Virus record (IMG/VR): IMGVR_UViG_3300044237_000025
Location: 1-23,777 of that record
Reading direction: 5' to 3' (one strand)
DNA: 23,777 nucleotides
From: a virus
The position numbers and the translations under genes are program-made. Position 1 is the first letter of the stretch; each line of letters begins with the position of its first letter. The notes under the pieces are model-generated. The model was not told the origin of the DNA, ran no database searches, and saw only the letters and a list, made by a program, of their open reading frames with translations. Positions 1-9,100 of the stretch are shown one piece after another.

Positions 1-42
1 TGTGCTACGGCTAACTGTAGCGTACATGGAGACCTCGCATAA
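1..42 (+). CDS. Tail-fibre-like protein, 3' end only
   Basis: Only the last 13 codons are in the window, ending NCSVHGDLA and a TAA stop. The final residues HGDLA are identical to the end of the next gene, so this is very probably a paralogue of that short tail-fibre-like protein. Its TAA overlaps the next ATG by one base. Nothing can be said about the rest, which lies outside the window. Confidence 0.6.
   Translation, partial: CATANCSVHGDLA
28..40 (+). repeat. Gene-junction repeat, copy 1
   Basis: The 13 bases GGAGACCTCGCAT occur here and again at 396-408. Each copy encodes the GDLA end of one gene and also supplies the GGAG ribosome binding site of the next gene. The ATG of the gene at 42 lies 10 bases after GGAG. 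The copies look like the footprint of a tandem gene duplication. Confidence 0.7.
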
Positions 43-410
43 TGGCTAGTGAACTTAGAGTAAACACCCTGAAGGATGCCAGCGGGAACAACAGCGTGGG
101 TATGTCGTATGTCGCAGAAGGCACTGCGAAGGTGTGGTGTGCGTTTAATGGTACTGGAACTATTGCAGTTAGAGATTCATTCAATACGGCCAGTCTTACT
201 GACAATGGAACAGGCACACACACTGTCAATTATACGTCGGCGATTGCAACAGTCGAATATGCAGTGACAACAAGTCATCAAGAAAATCAAGTTAATTGCT
301 GCTACGTAGGACCAACAGTAAATAGTGTTAGAGTTGATAGCCGAAACGATGCTGGAACATATTCTGATATTGACCATAAAACGGCAGTAGCACACGGAGA
401 CCTCGCATGA
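42..410 (+). CDS. Short tail-fibre-like protein (122 aa)
   Basis: This 122-residue protein starts MASELRVNTLKDASGNNS and ends AVAHGDLA. Both ends match a family of short proteins that I know from tail-fibre clusters of marine phages. The middle is rich in Thr, Ser, Asn and Gly, as in beta-structured fibre or receptor-binding proteins. No enzyme motif is visible. The gene starts in a TAATG overlap with a partial gene whose last residues are the same, and it ends in an ATGA overlap with the long fibre gene at 407. The three therefore form one translationally coupled fibre cassette. A role in host recognition or as a fibre tip or chaperone is inferred. Confidence 0.6.
   Translation: MASELRVNTLKDASGNNSVGMSYVAEGTAKVWCAFNGTGTIAVRDSFNTASLTDNGTGTHTVNYTSAIATVEYAVTTSHQENQVNCCYVGPTVNSVRVDSRNDAGTYSDIDHKTAVAHGDLA
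396..408 (+). repeat. Gene-junction repeat, copy 2
   Basis: Second exact copy of GGAGACCTCGCAT, at the junction between the 122-residue gene and the 369-residue fibre gene. Here GGAG is 7 bases before the ATG at 407, a near-ideal spacing. It again encodes the GDLA terminus of the upstream gene. Confidence 0.7.
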
Positions 411-1516
411 GTAAGGCAGCAGAACTCGCCGCACTGATTGGTTCGCAGTCGGCGTTGTCGAACAGGAACCTTGTTATCAACGGTGCTATGCAGGTGGCGC
501 AGCGGGGGACGAGTGAGACTGGAATCACAAGTAGTAAGTACGCAGGCGCACCTGATAGATTTTTTATCGGCCTTACAACAGCAGGAACTTGGACAGCAGC
601 ACAAAGCACAGATGCTCCTGCTGGTTTCTCTAGTTCTTACAAATTAGATTGTACAGTCGCAGACTCTAGCCTCGCTGCTGGAGACTTGTTAGTTTTTCAA
701 CAGGCTATTGAGGCTCAAAATTTACAGCATCTTAAAAAGGGTACATCCAGTGCTGAAAGTGTAACTGTTTCTTTTCATGTGAAATCTAATAAAACTGGTA
801 CGTATATAGCTGAATTATATGATGCAGATAACACTAGACAAATATCGCAAGCCTATACCATTTCATCCGCTAACACTTGGGAAAAGAAAACTCTCACATA
901 TGCGGGTGATACAACAGGTGCGTTAAATAATGACAATGGAATTGGGCTTTATCTTGTCCTCTGGCTTGCTGCTGGGAGTTCGTACTCATCTGGAACTTTA
1001 TCTACATCTTGGACTACTGTAACAAATGCTAACCGTGCAGTGGGTGTGGTTAACCTTGCAGATAGCACAGACAACGAATGGCTCATCACCGGCGTCCAGC
1101 TTGAGGTCGGCGAACAGGCCACGCCGTTTGAGCATCGGTCGTTTGCGGATGAGTTGCGTAGATGTCAGAGGTACTATGAAACTTCGTTTGATAGCGACCC
1201 AAGCACCACCAACACAAGCAACAATGGCCTTATTGCGTCTGGTGGCATAGCTGGCGATACAACCACTAGCTTTAGCCCTGAAGCATCAGCAACATATAAA
1301 GTTAGCAAACGAGCCGTGCCAACTGTGACTTTTTATGACTTAGCAACTGGTAGAAATACTGGCAAATGTCATCGTTTTCAGCTTGGCGCACAGGCGCACG
1401 ATAATTCTGATGTAACTATTGCAGATAGTGGTCTTACACGTTTTAACGCCTACTCTGGCAGCGGCAATGCTTGTTCAGGGATTGCGTTTCACTACGAAGC
1501 AGATGCGGAGTTGTAG
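407..1516 (+). CDS. Tail fibre / receptor-binding protein
   Basis: The 369-residue protein begins MSKAAELAALIGSQ, followed by a NLVINGAMQVAQRGTS segment (about residues 22-37). Both are hallmarks of phage tail-fibre proteins. Residues about 40-225 look like a beta-sandwich, carbohydrate-binding-type domain rich in Thr, Ser and Ala. At about 227-258 comes the very common fibre signature ITGVQLEVGEQATPFEHR and then CQRYYE. The last 110 residues would be the variable tip. The start is fixed by GGAG 7 bases upstream and an ATGA overlap with the previous gene. It probably binds the host surface. The family assignment rests on these recognised motifs; the ligand is unknown. Confidence 0.8.
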   Translation: MSKAAELAALIGSQSALSNRNLVINGAMQVAQRGTSETGITSSKYAGAPDRFFIGLTTAGTWTAAQSTDAPAGFSSSYKLDCTVADSSLAAGDLLVFQQAIEAQNLQHLKKGTSSAESVTVSFHVKSNKTGTYIAELYDADNTRQISQAYTISSANTWEKKTLTYAGDTTGALNNDNGIGLYLVLWLAAGSSYSSGTLSTSWTTVTNANRAVGVVNLADSTDNEWLITGVQLEVGEQATPFEHRSFADELRRCQRYYETSFDSDPSTTNTSNNGLIASGGIAGDTTTSFSPEASATYKVSKRAVPTVTFYDLATGRNTGKCHRFQLGAQAHDNSDVTIADSGLTRFNAYSGSGNACSGIAFHYEADAEL

Positions 1517-1518
1517 AC

Positions 1519-1701
1519 ATGGATGAGATGAATATTACATCAGCCCAGTATGAAAATAATCGTGAGGGCAATAAATATATGATTGTTGCAGTTATTGATG
1601 GCACAACCATGCACGTTCCCCTTGAAGTGGGCAACCGCCACTACGACGAGATAATGAAACAGGTCGCAGCCGGTGACTTGACAATCGCTGACGCCGACTG
1701 A
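1519..1701 (+). CDS. Hypothetical protein (60 aa)
   Basis: I do not recognise this 60-residue protein. I chose the ATG at 1519 because GGAG lies 8 bases before it (1507-1510) and it follows the fibre stop by two bases; an in-frame ATG 48 bases further upstream would lie inside the fibre gene with no site. The sequence (MDEMNITSAQYE...) has an acidic C-terminus (DLTIADAD) and a short beta-like stretch with the words MIVAVIDG and MHVPLEVG. It has no membrane segment or cysteine. Its TGA overlaps the ATG of the following membrane protein, so the two are probably co-translated. Confidence 0.55.
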   Translation: MDEMNITSAQYENNREGNKYMIVAVIDGTTMHVPLEVGNRHYDEIMKQVAAGDLTIADAD

Positions 1702-1913
1702 TGAAGCTGATGCAGGAGCCTCGCTTGGAACAAGAAATCAAAACACAGTTGCAGCTAGAAGCGCACGAGAAAGAGTGTGCCATGTTCCGTGAGTTGGTGC
1801 ATGGTAAGCTGGACAGCTTGGACAAGCGCATGTGGCGTCTTGAGGCAATGATAATGGGCAGCACACTGCTTGTGGTTGCAATGGTGGTCACAGTATTTAT
1901 GGGAATGAATTAG
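1701..1913 (+). CDS. Coiled-coil membrane-anchored protein, holin-like candidate
   Basis: This is a 70-residue protein with two visible parts. Residues 1-48 are charged and helical, with heptad-like spacing (EQEIKTQLQLEAHEKE, KLDSLDKRMWRLEAM). Residues about 50-67 form one hydrophobic segment (IMGSTLLVVAMVVTVFMG) that runs to the C-terminus. The layout resembles XhlA-type lysis accessory proteins and some class III holins, so a role in membrane permeabilisation is plausible. It could equally be a tail-associated anchor. The start overlaps the previous stop (TGATG). The wall hydrolase of this phage lies far away in the other arm at 22456-22875, so the two would not share a transcript. Confidence 0.5.
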   Translation: MKLMQEPRLEQEIKTQLQLEAHEKECAMFRELVHGKLDSLDKRMWRLEAMIMGSTLLVVAMVVTVFMGMN

Positions 1914-1914
1914 T

Positions 1915-4152
1915 ATGGCTGTATTCAGAGCATTTAAACCAGAAGCGATGAACAAAATCGCCAAAGCTATGGGCTATACAGGTAATATGGGCCAGTTCCA
2001 AAGTTTCATTGAACAAGACCCAATGCGTCAGCAGCAGATGCAACGGTACACCAATGCTGCCATGCAGATGGCAAAGGGCGGTGTAGTGAAGATGCAGACA
2101 GGTGGACTGCCCGGAAGTTTTGACAAGCCTAAAAAGGGTGGTGGTCAGTATAGCCCACAAAATGCACCCGGCTATCAAGACTTTTTACAGTCTGATATCT
2201 ACAAACAAAGGGTCATGGGCGGCGGTGACGGTTTGTTAGGAGTTGCTGCACCTGCTGTTCTTGACCCTGTACAAGTAGATGGGCAAACATATAACTTTGC
2301 AAATCCCGTAATAGGCGGTGCGTACCGTGAGTACATGGCAAGTCGTGGTCAAAATACTGGTGTAGGTAAGTCTAACTACCCACAACCCCAACCACCAGAA
2401 GGCCCAATCGGCGGTAGTTTTTTGACCGCTGCTCGTATACCACAAACCACACCACCCACTACAACCACACCACCTGCTGCACAGACACAAGGCGCAGCTA
2501 AAAATGTACAAGAAGCCAGTGTGCAGCGCATGTTCCAACCGGGACTGCCTCAAGGTGGTGTCACTGTAGCTGCAACAACGCCATCTGAAGCCGGTCAATA
2601 TATTGCCCCGCAAGTAGGCACTGTAACTGGTACAACGGCTGTACCTACGGGCATGGCTACAACAGCACAAGCTGCACCTGCGCAAGAAGATCAGGCAGCG
2701 CAAATGCAAGCCGCCACAGCCGCGCCAGCAGTCGATGCAGCGGTACAGGCTACACAGGCAGCACAGGGTACTGTAGACCCCCGTGCGCAGGTCACAGCGG
2801 CCCAGCAAACGGCATCTAGTGTAGGCAATGTCACTGCCGCACAGGGTAATGCTATTCTTATAGACAACCCTGTACAAAGACAGATTCAACAGGGTGAACT
2901 TGTCACAGGTGCCGCTGACGCGCAAAAAGCTGCACAGTTTACGGAACAAATACAGGCTGCAGAAGCCACACCGACCACACAAGCTACAGTGCAGGGACAG
3001 CTTGCGCAGCTTACGGCTAACTTTGATGCAAAGAACCCACCGGCATGGGCGGCAGGAGCATTACGTAGTGCAAACGCACGGATGGTTGCACGGGGTCTTG
3101 GAGCAAGCAGTATTGCTGGTCAAGCAATTGTACAAGCTACTATGGAAGCGGCTCTTCCAATTGCACAAGCTGATGCACAAATTATATCACAGTTTGAATC
3201 TCAAAACTTATCCAACAGGCAACAACGTGCCATGCTTGCGGCACAGCAACGTGCAGACTTTATGGGCATGGAGTTTACGCAAGAGTTTCAGGCTCGTGTG
3301 CAAAACGCCGCCAAGATCAGCGATATTGCCAATCAAAATTTTACAGCAGAACAACAGGTTCAGCTAGAAAATAGTAAGATAGCTAACACTGTAAATCTTA
3401 ACAACCTGTCAAATAGACAAGCTGTAGTTATGGCAGAAGCCGCCGCTCTGGCGCAAATGGACGCATCTAATTTAAATAACCGTCAACAAGCTGCAGTGCA
3501 AAATGCAGAGTCTTTTTTGCAGACAGACATGGCTAATCTTAGCAATAGGCAACAGACAGAACTGTTTAGTTCTCAACAGCTTATACAATCTTTGTTTACA
3601 GATCAGTCTGCGGAAAATGCAGCACGTCAATTTAATGCCACTTCGCAGAATCAAGTAGATCAGTTCTTTGCTAATCTAGCTAATCAAGTGTCGCAGTTTA
3701 ATGCTGCACAAGCAAATGCACAATCACAGTTTAACGCAGGACAAGTTAATACGGTTGAAAGATTTAACGCAGAAATAAACAATCAACGTGATCAATTTAA
3801 CGCCCAGAACCAGCTTGTAATTGCACAAAACAATGCTCAATGGCGTAGAGCAATTGCCACTGCTGACACTGCCGCAGTCAACCGTGCAAATGAGTTGAAC
3901 GCTAATGCAGTTCTAGACATTAGTAAAACTGCATACGACAATCTTTGGAATTATTATGCTGATACTATGGAATGGGCATGGAAATCTTCAGAGAGCGAAC
4001 TGGAGAGAATAAATAACTTAGCCGTTGCAGAACTTGATGCAGCAGCACAAGAAGCTGTCGCCAAGCGACAAGCAGCAACAGGTGCAGGTAAAGCTATTGG
4101 AAGTTTAATTGGTACACTTGGTAGTGCCGCTATTGGAGCAGGATGGTTTTAA
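1915..4152 (+). CDS. Gln/Ala-rich virion protein, possible DNA-ejection protein
   Basis: The 745-residue protein has three zones. Residues 1-180 are mixed with Gly-rich words. Residues about 180-400 are a low-complexity Ala/Gln/Thr/Pro linker. Residues about 430-640 are a helical repeat region with four L-S/N-NRQ words and, from about 572 to 627, five F-N-A words (QFNA or RFNA) spaced about 12 residues apart. The C-terminus (about 720-745) is a Gly/Ala hydrophobic tail ending IGAGWF, reminiscent of membrane-interacting tails of internal virion proteins. No catalytic motif is visible. Its place at the head of four further large or structural-looking genes suggests an ejectosome or internal core component, analogous in position to T7 gp14. 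This is inference from layout and composition. Confidence 0.5.
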   Translation: MAVFRAFKPEAMNKIAKAMGYTGNMGQFQSFIEQDPMRQQQMQRYTNAAMQMAKGGVVKMQTGGLPGSFDKPKKGGGQYSPQNAPGYQDFLQSDIYKQRVMGGGDGLLGVAAPAVLDPVQVDGQTYNFANPVIGGAYREYMASRGQNTGVGKSNYPQPQPPEGPIGGSFLTAARIPQTTPPTTTTPPAAQTQGAAKNVQEASVQRMFQPGLPQGGVTVAATTPSEAGQYIAPQVGTVTGTTAVPTGMATTAQAAPAQEDQAAQMQAATAAPAVDAAVQATQAAQGTVDPRAQVTAAQQTASSVGNVTAAQGNAILIDNPVQRQIQQGELVTGAADAQKAAQFTEQIQAAEATPTTQATVQGQLAQLTANFDAKNPPAWAAGALRSANARMVARGLGASSIAGQAIVQATMEAALPIAQADAQIISQFESQNLSNRQQRAMLAAQQRADFMGMEFTQEFQARVQNAAKISDIANQNFTAEQQVQLENSKIANTVNLNNLSNRQAVVMAEAAALAQMDASNLNNRQQAAVQNAESFLQTDMANLSNRQQTELFSSQQLIQSLFTDQSAENAARQFNATSQNQVDQFFANLANQVSQFNAAQANAQSQFNAGQVNTVERFNAEINNQRDQFNAQNQLVIAQNNAQWRRAIATADTAAVNRANELNANAVLDISKTAYDNLWNYYADTMEWAWKSSESELERINNLAVAELDAAAQEAVAKRQAATGAGKAIGSLIGTLGSAAIGAGWF

Positions 4153-4154
4153 TA

Positions 4155-4376
4155 ATGAGAACAGACTTCGTAAAACAAATACACTCTTATTATACAACTC
4201 TTAAACTTGCGCCAGAAGACCAGCCGCAAGAAAAGTTTAGTGGGTTGCTTGCGCCTAAGAAAATGATGGGCCGCGAGACAGGCAAAGCTGATCCAAGATA
4301 TGAGTCCCTGATCAAAGCAATGAGAATAACTCAGCAAATTCAAAGCAAAAGAGACGAAATAAATGGAAGAACTTGA
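4155..4376 (+). CDS. Hypothetical small basic protein (73 aa)
   Basis: Not recognised. From the ATG at 4155 the product (MRTDFVKQIHSYY...) is 73 residues, basic and mostly helical. It has no cysteine and no membrane segment. An in-frame ATG at 4143, inside the end of the previous gene, would add four residues and has GGAG only 4 bases before it. I prefer 4155 because it sits directly after the previous TAA, a pattern also seen at 6153. The 3' end overlaps the next gene by 14 bases. It lies inside the putative internal-virion block, so a virion or scaffold-like role is possible but not shown. Confidence 0.45.
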   Translation: MRTDFVKQIHSYYTTLKLAPEDQPQEKFSGLLAPKKMMGRETGKADPRYESLIKAMRITQQIQSKRDEINGRT

Positions 4377-4863
4377 CGTAGCATTCAATAGACCTATTCC
4401 CGGCACTGCTATGACGCATGAAGTCGGCGCTCGTCCTTGGCAAAATCCATCACAGTTTTCTCGTGTGGAAGAGGCTGCAGAGGATTATTTGCAGCGCATG
4501 ACCTCTCCAGAGTTTTCTAATCAGCTAGTTGATGTTATGCGCATGGGCATACCTTTGACTACACTTGCTAACACTATTCAATTGGCAGGTGTAATGGAAG
4601 GTAAACACAACATTGACGTTGGTATTCTTTTGCTTCCAGTGCTTGTTGAAGGTATGATGCTCATTGGCGACAGGGCTGGAGTAGAATATACAACAGGGAT
4701 GGAAGAAAAGAAACCAGATCGCACTAACAGCATGGTTGCACGAGCATTGAACGAGTCATCAGAGCAACCGCTTATGTCAGAAGAACCAGCAGAAGAAGAG
4801 CCTATGCCTGTGCCTGTTGAGCCAGAGCCACAGATGGGCCTCATGTCGAGGAGAGTGCAATGA
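4363..4863 (+). CDS. Conserved phage structural-type protein (166 aa)
   Basis: The N-terminus has DVAFNRPIPG, then MTHEVGARPWQNP, and the C-terminus ends GLMSRRVQ. I recall this combination from a conserved, uncharacterised protein found next to internal virion genes in marine podoviruses. The middle is helical with a hydrophobic stretch around residues 87-101 (VGILLLPVLVEGMML) that may be a buried helix or a weak membrane segment. Residues about 135-158 are a Glu/Pro-rich tail. The gene overlaps both neighbours (ATGA at 4860). Probable role: minor virion or ejection component; function unknown. Confidence 0.5.
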   Translation: MEELDVAFNRPIPGTAMTHEVGARPWQNPSQFSRVEEAAEDYLQRMTSPEFSNQLVDVMRMGIPLTTLANTIQLAGVMEGKHNIDVGILLLPVLVEGMMLIGDRAGVEYTTGMEEKKPDRTNSMVARALNESSEQPLMSEEPAEEEPMPVPVEPEPQMGLMSRRVQ

Positions 4864-6149
4864 CGTTTTTTATGGGATTGGCCGAAGGCATATCTGAATC
4901 TCTTGACGTTGGCCTACGACAAAATTTAAAAGATGAAAAAACTAGATTGAATGCTCTTATTGATAGGGGCGTTGCTACAAGTGATGCAGAAATTGCAGAG
5001 TATGAAAAAATATACCAAGAAAATAAAAAAGCTGTAGACCTTATGAAATCACAGCTAGATGGTAATATGGATCAAGTCATGTATTACGTAAGTAATTATG
5101 GAATTGAAGAAGCTGCAAATCTAGTTAAGAAGATGTATGATGGGCAAGTAGCAGGGGGCCGTAAAGCAACTGAATATATCAGTGTTGCGAGAGCGGGAGA
5201 TCAACCTGCGCCTACTGCTGATCATATTACACGTCTTGCATCGTATGAATTTGCTCCAAAGGGAATTTCGCCTACACTTGGTGCGGGGCTTGCACCTACA
5301 ATGTCTATCTTTTCGGATGAAGACAGAGGACAGGCTTTTGTGCAACAAGGTATATCTGGTCAGATTAGAACGCCACGCTATAAAACAAACATTGATGATC
5401 TTCCAGACCCAGCAAAAGTTCTTATGGAATTTAAGCCATATAAACTAGGCACTTTGGCAGACCCGAAGGCAGAAGCGGAGCGTCTTGAGCGGCTTGCTTT
5501 AAATAGACTGTCTGCTAAAAATGCAACAAAAGCAGATATACAAGAAGCATACGCAATTAAAGCTGACGCAACATTTGCACGTGCTATCGCACAACTACAA
5601 GATAATCGTAAAGCATTAACAAATTCAGAGATTGATAGAATTACTCAAGGGTTTGCTGTATCCATTTCGCAAACTAATGGTCTTGGTGGTACGTATGATG
5701 GACAGGGTAACTTTATTGATCCATCAGATAGTGTTGAACTATACAAAAACATTATGGGTGTGGCTAGACTTCTTGCTAATGATGCGGCGAAAGCTGCATT
5801 AGAAGGCATGTCTTATTCTGACATAATGTTTACAGTTGAAAGTGCTATTGCCAACAACAAACCATTAATTTATCAAGAGAAGAATCCTGAAGATATGTTT
5901 AGCACTCCTAGACTGATGGTGGATATGAACAGTAAAACGCCGCTCTTTATCCCCCCTTCTGGAGTAAAAACTACAGGAACTGGCACGGCTCCAAAACTTC
6001 CTGACCCGGCGATGAATAGCCTTGTAGACCGACTTGTTGCGGAATATCAAACTAATATCACAGATTCTAGGAAGGATACTATTCTTGGTGAACTAATGCG
6101 TCTTCTTCCGGGCGGTCTGCCAGAGGCTAAAAGACGTTTAGGTATATAA
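4860..6149 (+). CDS. Putative internal virion protein (429 aa)
   Basis: I do not recognise a domain. The start MTFFMGLAEGISESLD is preceded by GAGGAG and overlaps the previous stop (ATGA). Residues about 15-75 look like a long charged helix or coiled coil. The middle holds several Asp-Pro and Gly-rich turns, and the C-terminal 40 residues are basic and helical, ending KRRLGI. There are no cysteines in the parts I checked and no membrane segment. Its position between the 166-residue protein and the largest gene matches that of the gp15-like internal core proteins of T7-like phages. That assignment is inference from order and size, not from sequence similarity. Confidence 0.45.
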   Translation: MTFFMGLAEGISESLDVGLRQNLKDEKTRLNALIDRGVATSDAEIAEYEKIYQENKKAVDLMKSQLDGNMDQVMYYVSNYGIEEAANLVKKMYDGQVAGGRKATEYISVARAGDQPAPTADHITRLASYEFAPKGISPTLGAGLAPTMSIFSDEDRGQAFVQQGISGQIRTPRYKTNIDDLPDPAKVLMEFKPYKLGTLADPKAEAERLERLALNRLSAKNATKADIQEAYAIKADATFARAIAQLQDNRKALTNSEIDRITQGFAVSISQTNGLGGTYDGQGNFIDPSDSVELYKNIMGVARLLANDAAKAALEGMSYSDIMFTVESAIANNKPLIYQEKNPEDMFSTPRLMVDMNSKTPLFIPPSGVKTTGTGTAPKLPDPAMNSLVDRLVAEYQTNITDSRKDTILGELMRLLPGGLPEAKRRLGI

Positions 6150-6152
6150 TAA

Positions 6153-9100
6153 ATGTTCTACAATGAAGCTGAAACAATTGAAAAAGAAAATCTTGTTTCT
6201 GATCAGGACTTTTTGATAGATGCGACTACGTTTCTTACAGCCCGTGAAGGTTATGATCCAGAGAACTTGCAAGACCCTGAAGATGTCTATGACGCCTTCA
6301 TGGAACACTTTCGGTATCAAAATGTAAACGAGGTCACTGCGCTTCGTGATCTCGCTTATGCCCAAAGCACAGATGATTTAGGGCGTGAGCGCATGGGCCG
6401 TCTCATGTCGGCTTTTGACAAGATGGATTCAGATTTAGGTCTGGCTGCTGCTGGCGATTATCTTGGCGGTGTATTTACTGCACCGTCAACATACGCTGGC
6501 CTTTTTTCTTTTGGGGCAGGAAAAGCGGGTGCTGTTGCCGCTAATCAGGGAATAAAGTTTGGTATACGACAAGCATTAGCGCCGTCATTGAAAAGAGCAG
6601 CATTGCAAACGGCACTCATTGATGCACCAGCGACAGCAGCAACAGTAGCTGCACAAGAAAAAATCCGTGTAGATACAGATCAACAAAAAGAAATGGACCT
6701 TGGTAATATTGGTTTGTCAACTGCGTTGGCTACGGTGCCTAGCTTTGGTCTTTCCACCGCAGCCGGTGTAAAGCGTGAGTTGAGTGCTTTTGGCGGGGAG
6801 AAAATACTGCTAGAAACTAAAAAGATGTCAAAGAAAGCCCATGAGGAAGCATTTGGCGTCTACTCAAAAGAGGTGCTAGATTCAGATACTGCCGCTGGAA
6901 AACTAGCAAGAGACTTTCAAGAGGATTTAAACAAGAAATCTCTATCAGAGACCATACCGGAAGACCTAGCTAAAGGAAAAAAACTACGTGAAGAGAGAAT
7001 AGCAAAGGGTCAAATTCCCGCAGGACTTGACGAAACAATAATTGCAAACATCTCCGCTGCTGGCGCTAGGGTGTACAGCATGATACCACCACGCCTTATA
7101 GAAGAGGGTGCTGATGCTGGTAAGCGTTTGGCTAAAGGCAGTAAAGAAGATTTAGAAGAACGCTTCACGTCTCGCATTGAGCGTGGGTTGCTTGGCGGTG
7201 AACTGAAGACTGAAGAGTTCGCCCGTGTTCTTAAAGAACATAACATCACGATAGAACAGCTTGGTTATCTGTACGCAGAAGAAGTGTCTCGTGCTGGTAG
7301 AATACTTGGTTCGCAGGGACGCATATCAAAAGAAGCATCTAAACAAATGCTCAAAACCATGCATGAACTTGATGCAAAGCTACTTGACATGGGCAGCTTC
7401 ACATCAACTGCCAAACGCAGACTAAATGAAGAAACTGGTGTGGACATTCTGGGTGTAGTCGGGAAGGGCGTAAGGCACCTAGACAAAGCTAGAATTGGTC
7501 TTATGACAATTCAGTTTGCTACAACTGCACGTAACACAACTAATGGTTACATGCGTAACTATGTGTACGGTCTAGACAATTTGGGTGCTGGCGTTGCTCG
7601 TGTTGTTGCTGGCGGTGCGAAGTTATCAACGGTGGGTATTTTTGACACTATTGCCAGAGAAGAAGCAGGTAGGGCTGTCCGGGCAGGTGTAGCGCAATTG
7701 CGTACAGGCGCACAGTCTATGATGATGAAAGACCTGTGGTTAAACACTACTAGTGTTACCACAGATGCTGCCGTGCGACTTTTAAAAGACACAGAACTTG
7801 GAAACAATGCTGTAGCAAAAGAACTATTTAAAGAAATGGGAGACATTGGCAGCTTTACAGACGCAGATGGTGGTCTGGTAGCTACGGCTCGTTGGCTCAA
7901 CGGCTTGAACACAATGAGTGATAACATGTTCAAACGCGCTATTTTTAGCCGTGAATTGGACAGGCTTATCTTTACACAAACAGGTGAATCCCTAGAAACT
8001 GTGTTGAAAGAAGGTAAGTTTCCGCTAATAGACAATAAGCTAATTGCAGAAGCGGCAAATGAAGCCCTTGAATTTACTTATCAAACTGGTAGGTTTAAAG
8101 GTAGAGAGGGTATCGCCAATGATATATTTGACACAACAATTAAAGTGTTTAGCACTCCGGGCCTGTCGGCAGCAGTTCCCTTCCCCCGTTACCTTGTAAA
8201 TCAACTTAGATTTTGGTACGAACATATGCCAGTGTTAGGCATGGTAAATATGGGCGGTATTTTAAATAAACCCGGCAAGAAAGGAACATACAATAAGTTA
8301 AAACTTGATGCCGATAGTTTTGGAAAACAGATTACGGGTGGCGCAACTCTGTTTGCTTTCCTGCAAATGAGGGCAAATCTGGGTGATGAATCTACAGGTG
8401 CGTTTGAATATAATTATCCAGAGCCAGATCAAGGGTATTTTGCACAGGCAACTGGAGTAGGCGGCACAGGTTTCTTTGACGCTCGTGCTTCACTTGGTCC
8501 TTTCGCAATGTTTGCTGCTGTAGCAGATGTTCTATATCGCATGATGCCCCACCTTGACGAAGAAACATATATGTTCACTCCGCAAAATCCAGACGTTGCG
8601 AAAGGCATTACCACTTCTCCACGAGATTTAGTATTCGCTTTGACAGGAGGATTAGGACGGGCTGGTACAGGTGCAAACATTATTGATGCGGGTGTTGATA
8701 TCGCCCTTAATGGACTTGACTCTGGCGACACAATGGAAAATATTTCGGAAAACTTTGTGGAGTTTGTAGGTGACTTGGTAAACTCAACAACTGTGGGCGC
8801 TGGCGTCATAAAAGATATGGTTGCTACAGTCGATCCTGATTTTAGAAAAGTTCCAGACAACACAGATGTTAGCCTGATGGGATACTTTATGAAACAGGCG
8901 ACACGTTCTTTCCCACAAACGTATGATAAAAACCTTGACGGTTTATACACTCCCTTTGGATATTATACAGGTTTAGGTCCAGAGAGGGAGGGATATACGC
9001 AGATACCCACGAGAAGCACGGGTATTGATGTTGTTAATCCCATACTGAAGCAGCTTACAGGCTTAACAGAGCAACAAGAACGAACCGCTGTTGAGAGAGA

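Noticed and set aside
2236-2982. A 248-codon open frame on the - strand inside the 745-residue virion gene
   Set aside because: It is antisense to a strongly biased Ala/Gln/Thr gene, its product is extremely Cys/Arg/Leu-rich, and it has no ribosome site or plausible neighbours.
2894-3367. A 157-codon + strand frame inside the 745-residue gene
   Set aside because: It is out of frame with the virion gene, is Leu/His/Arg-rich and lacks a site.
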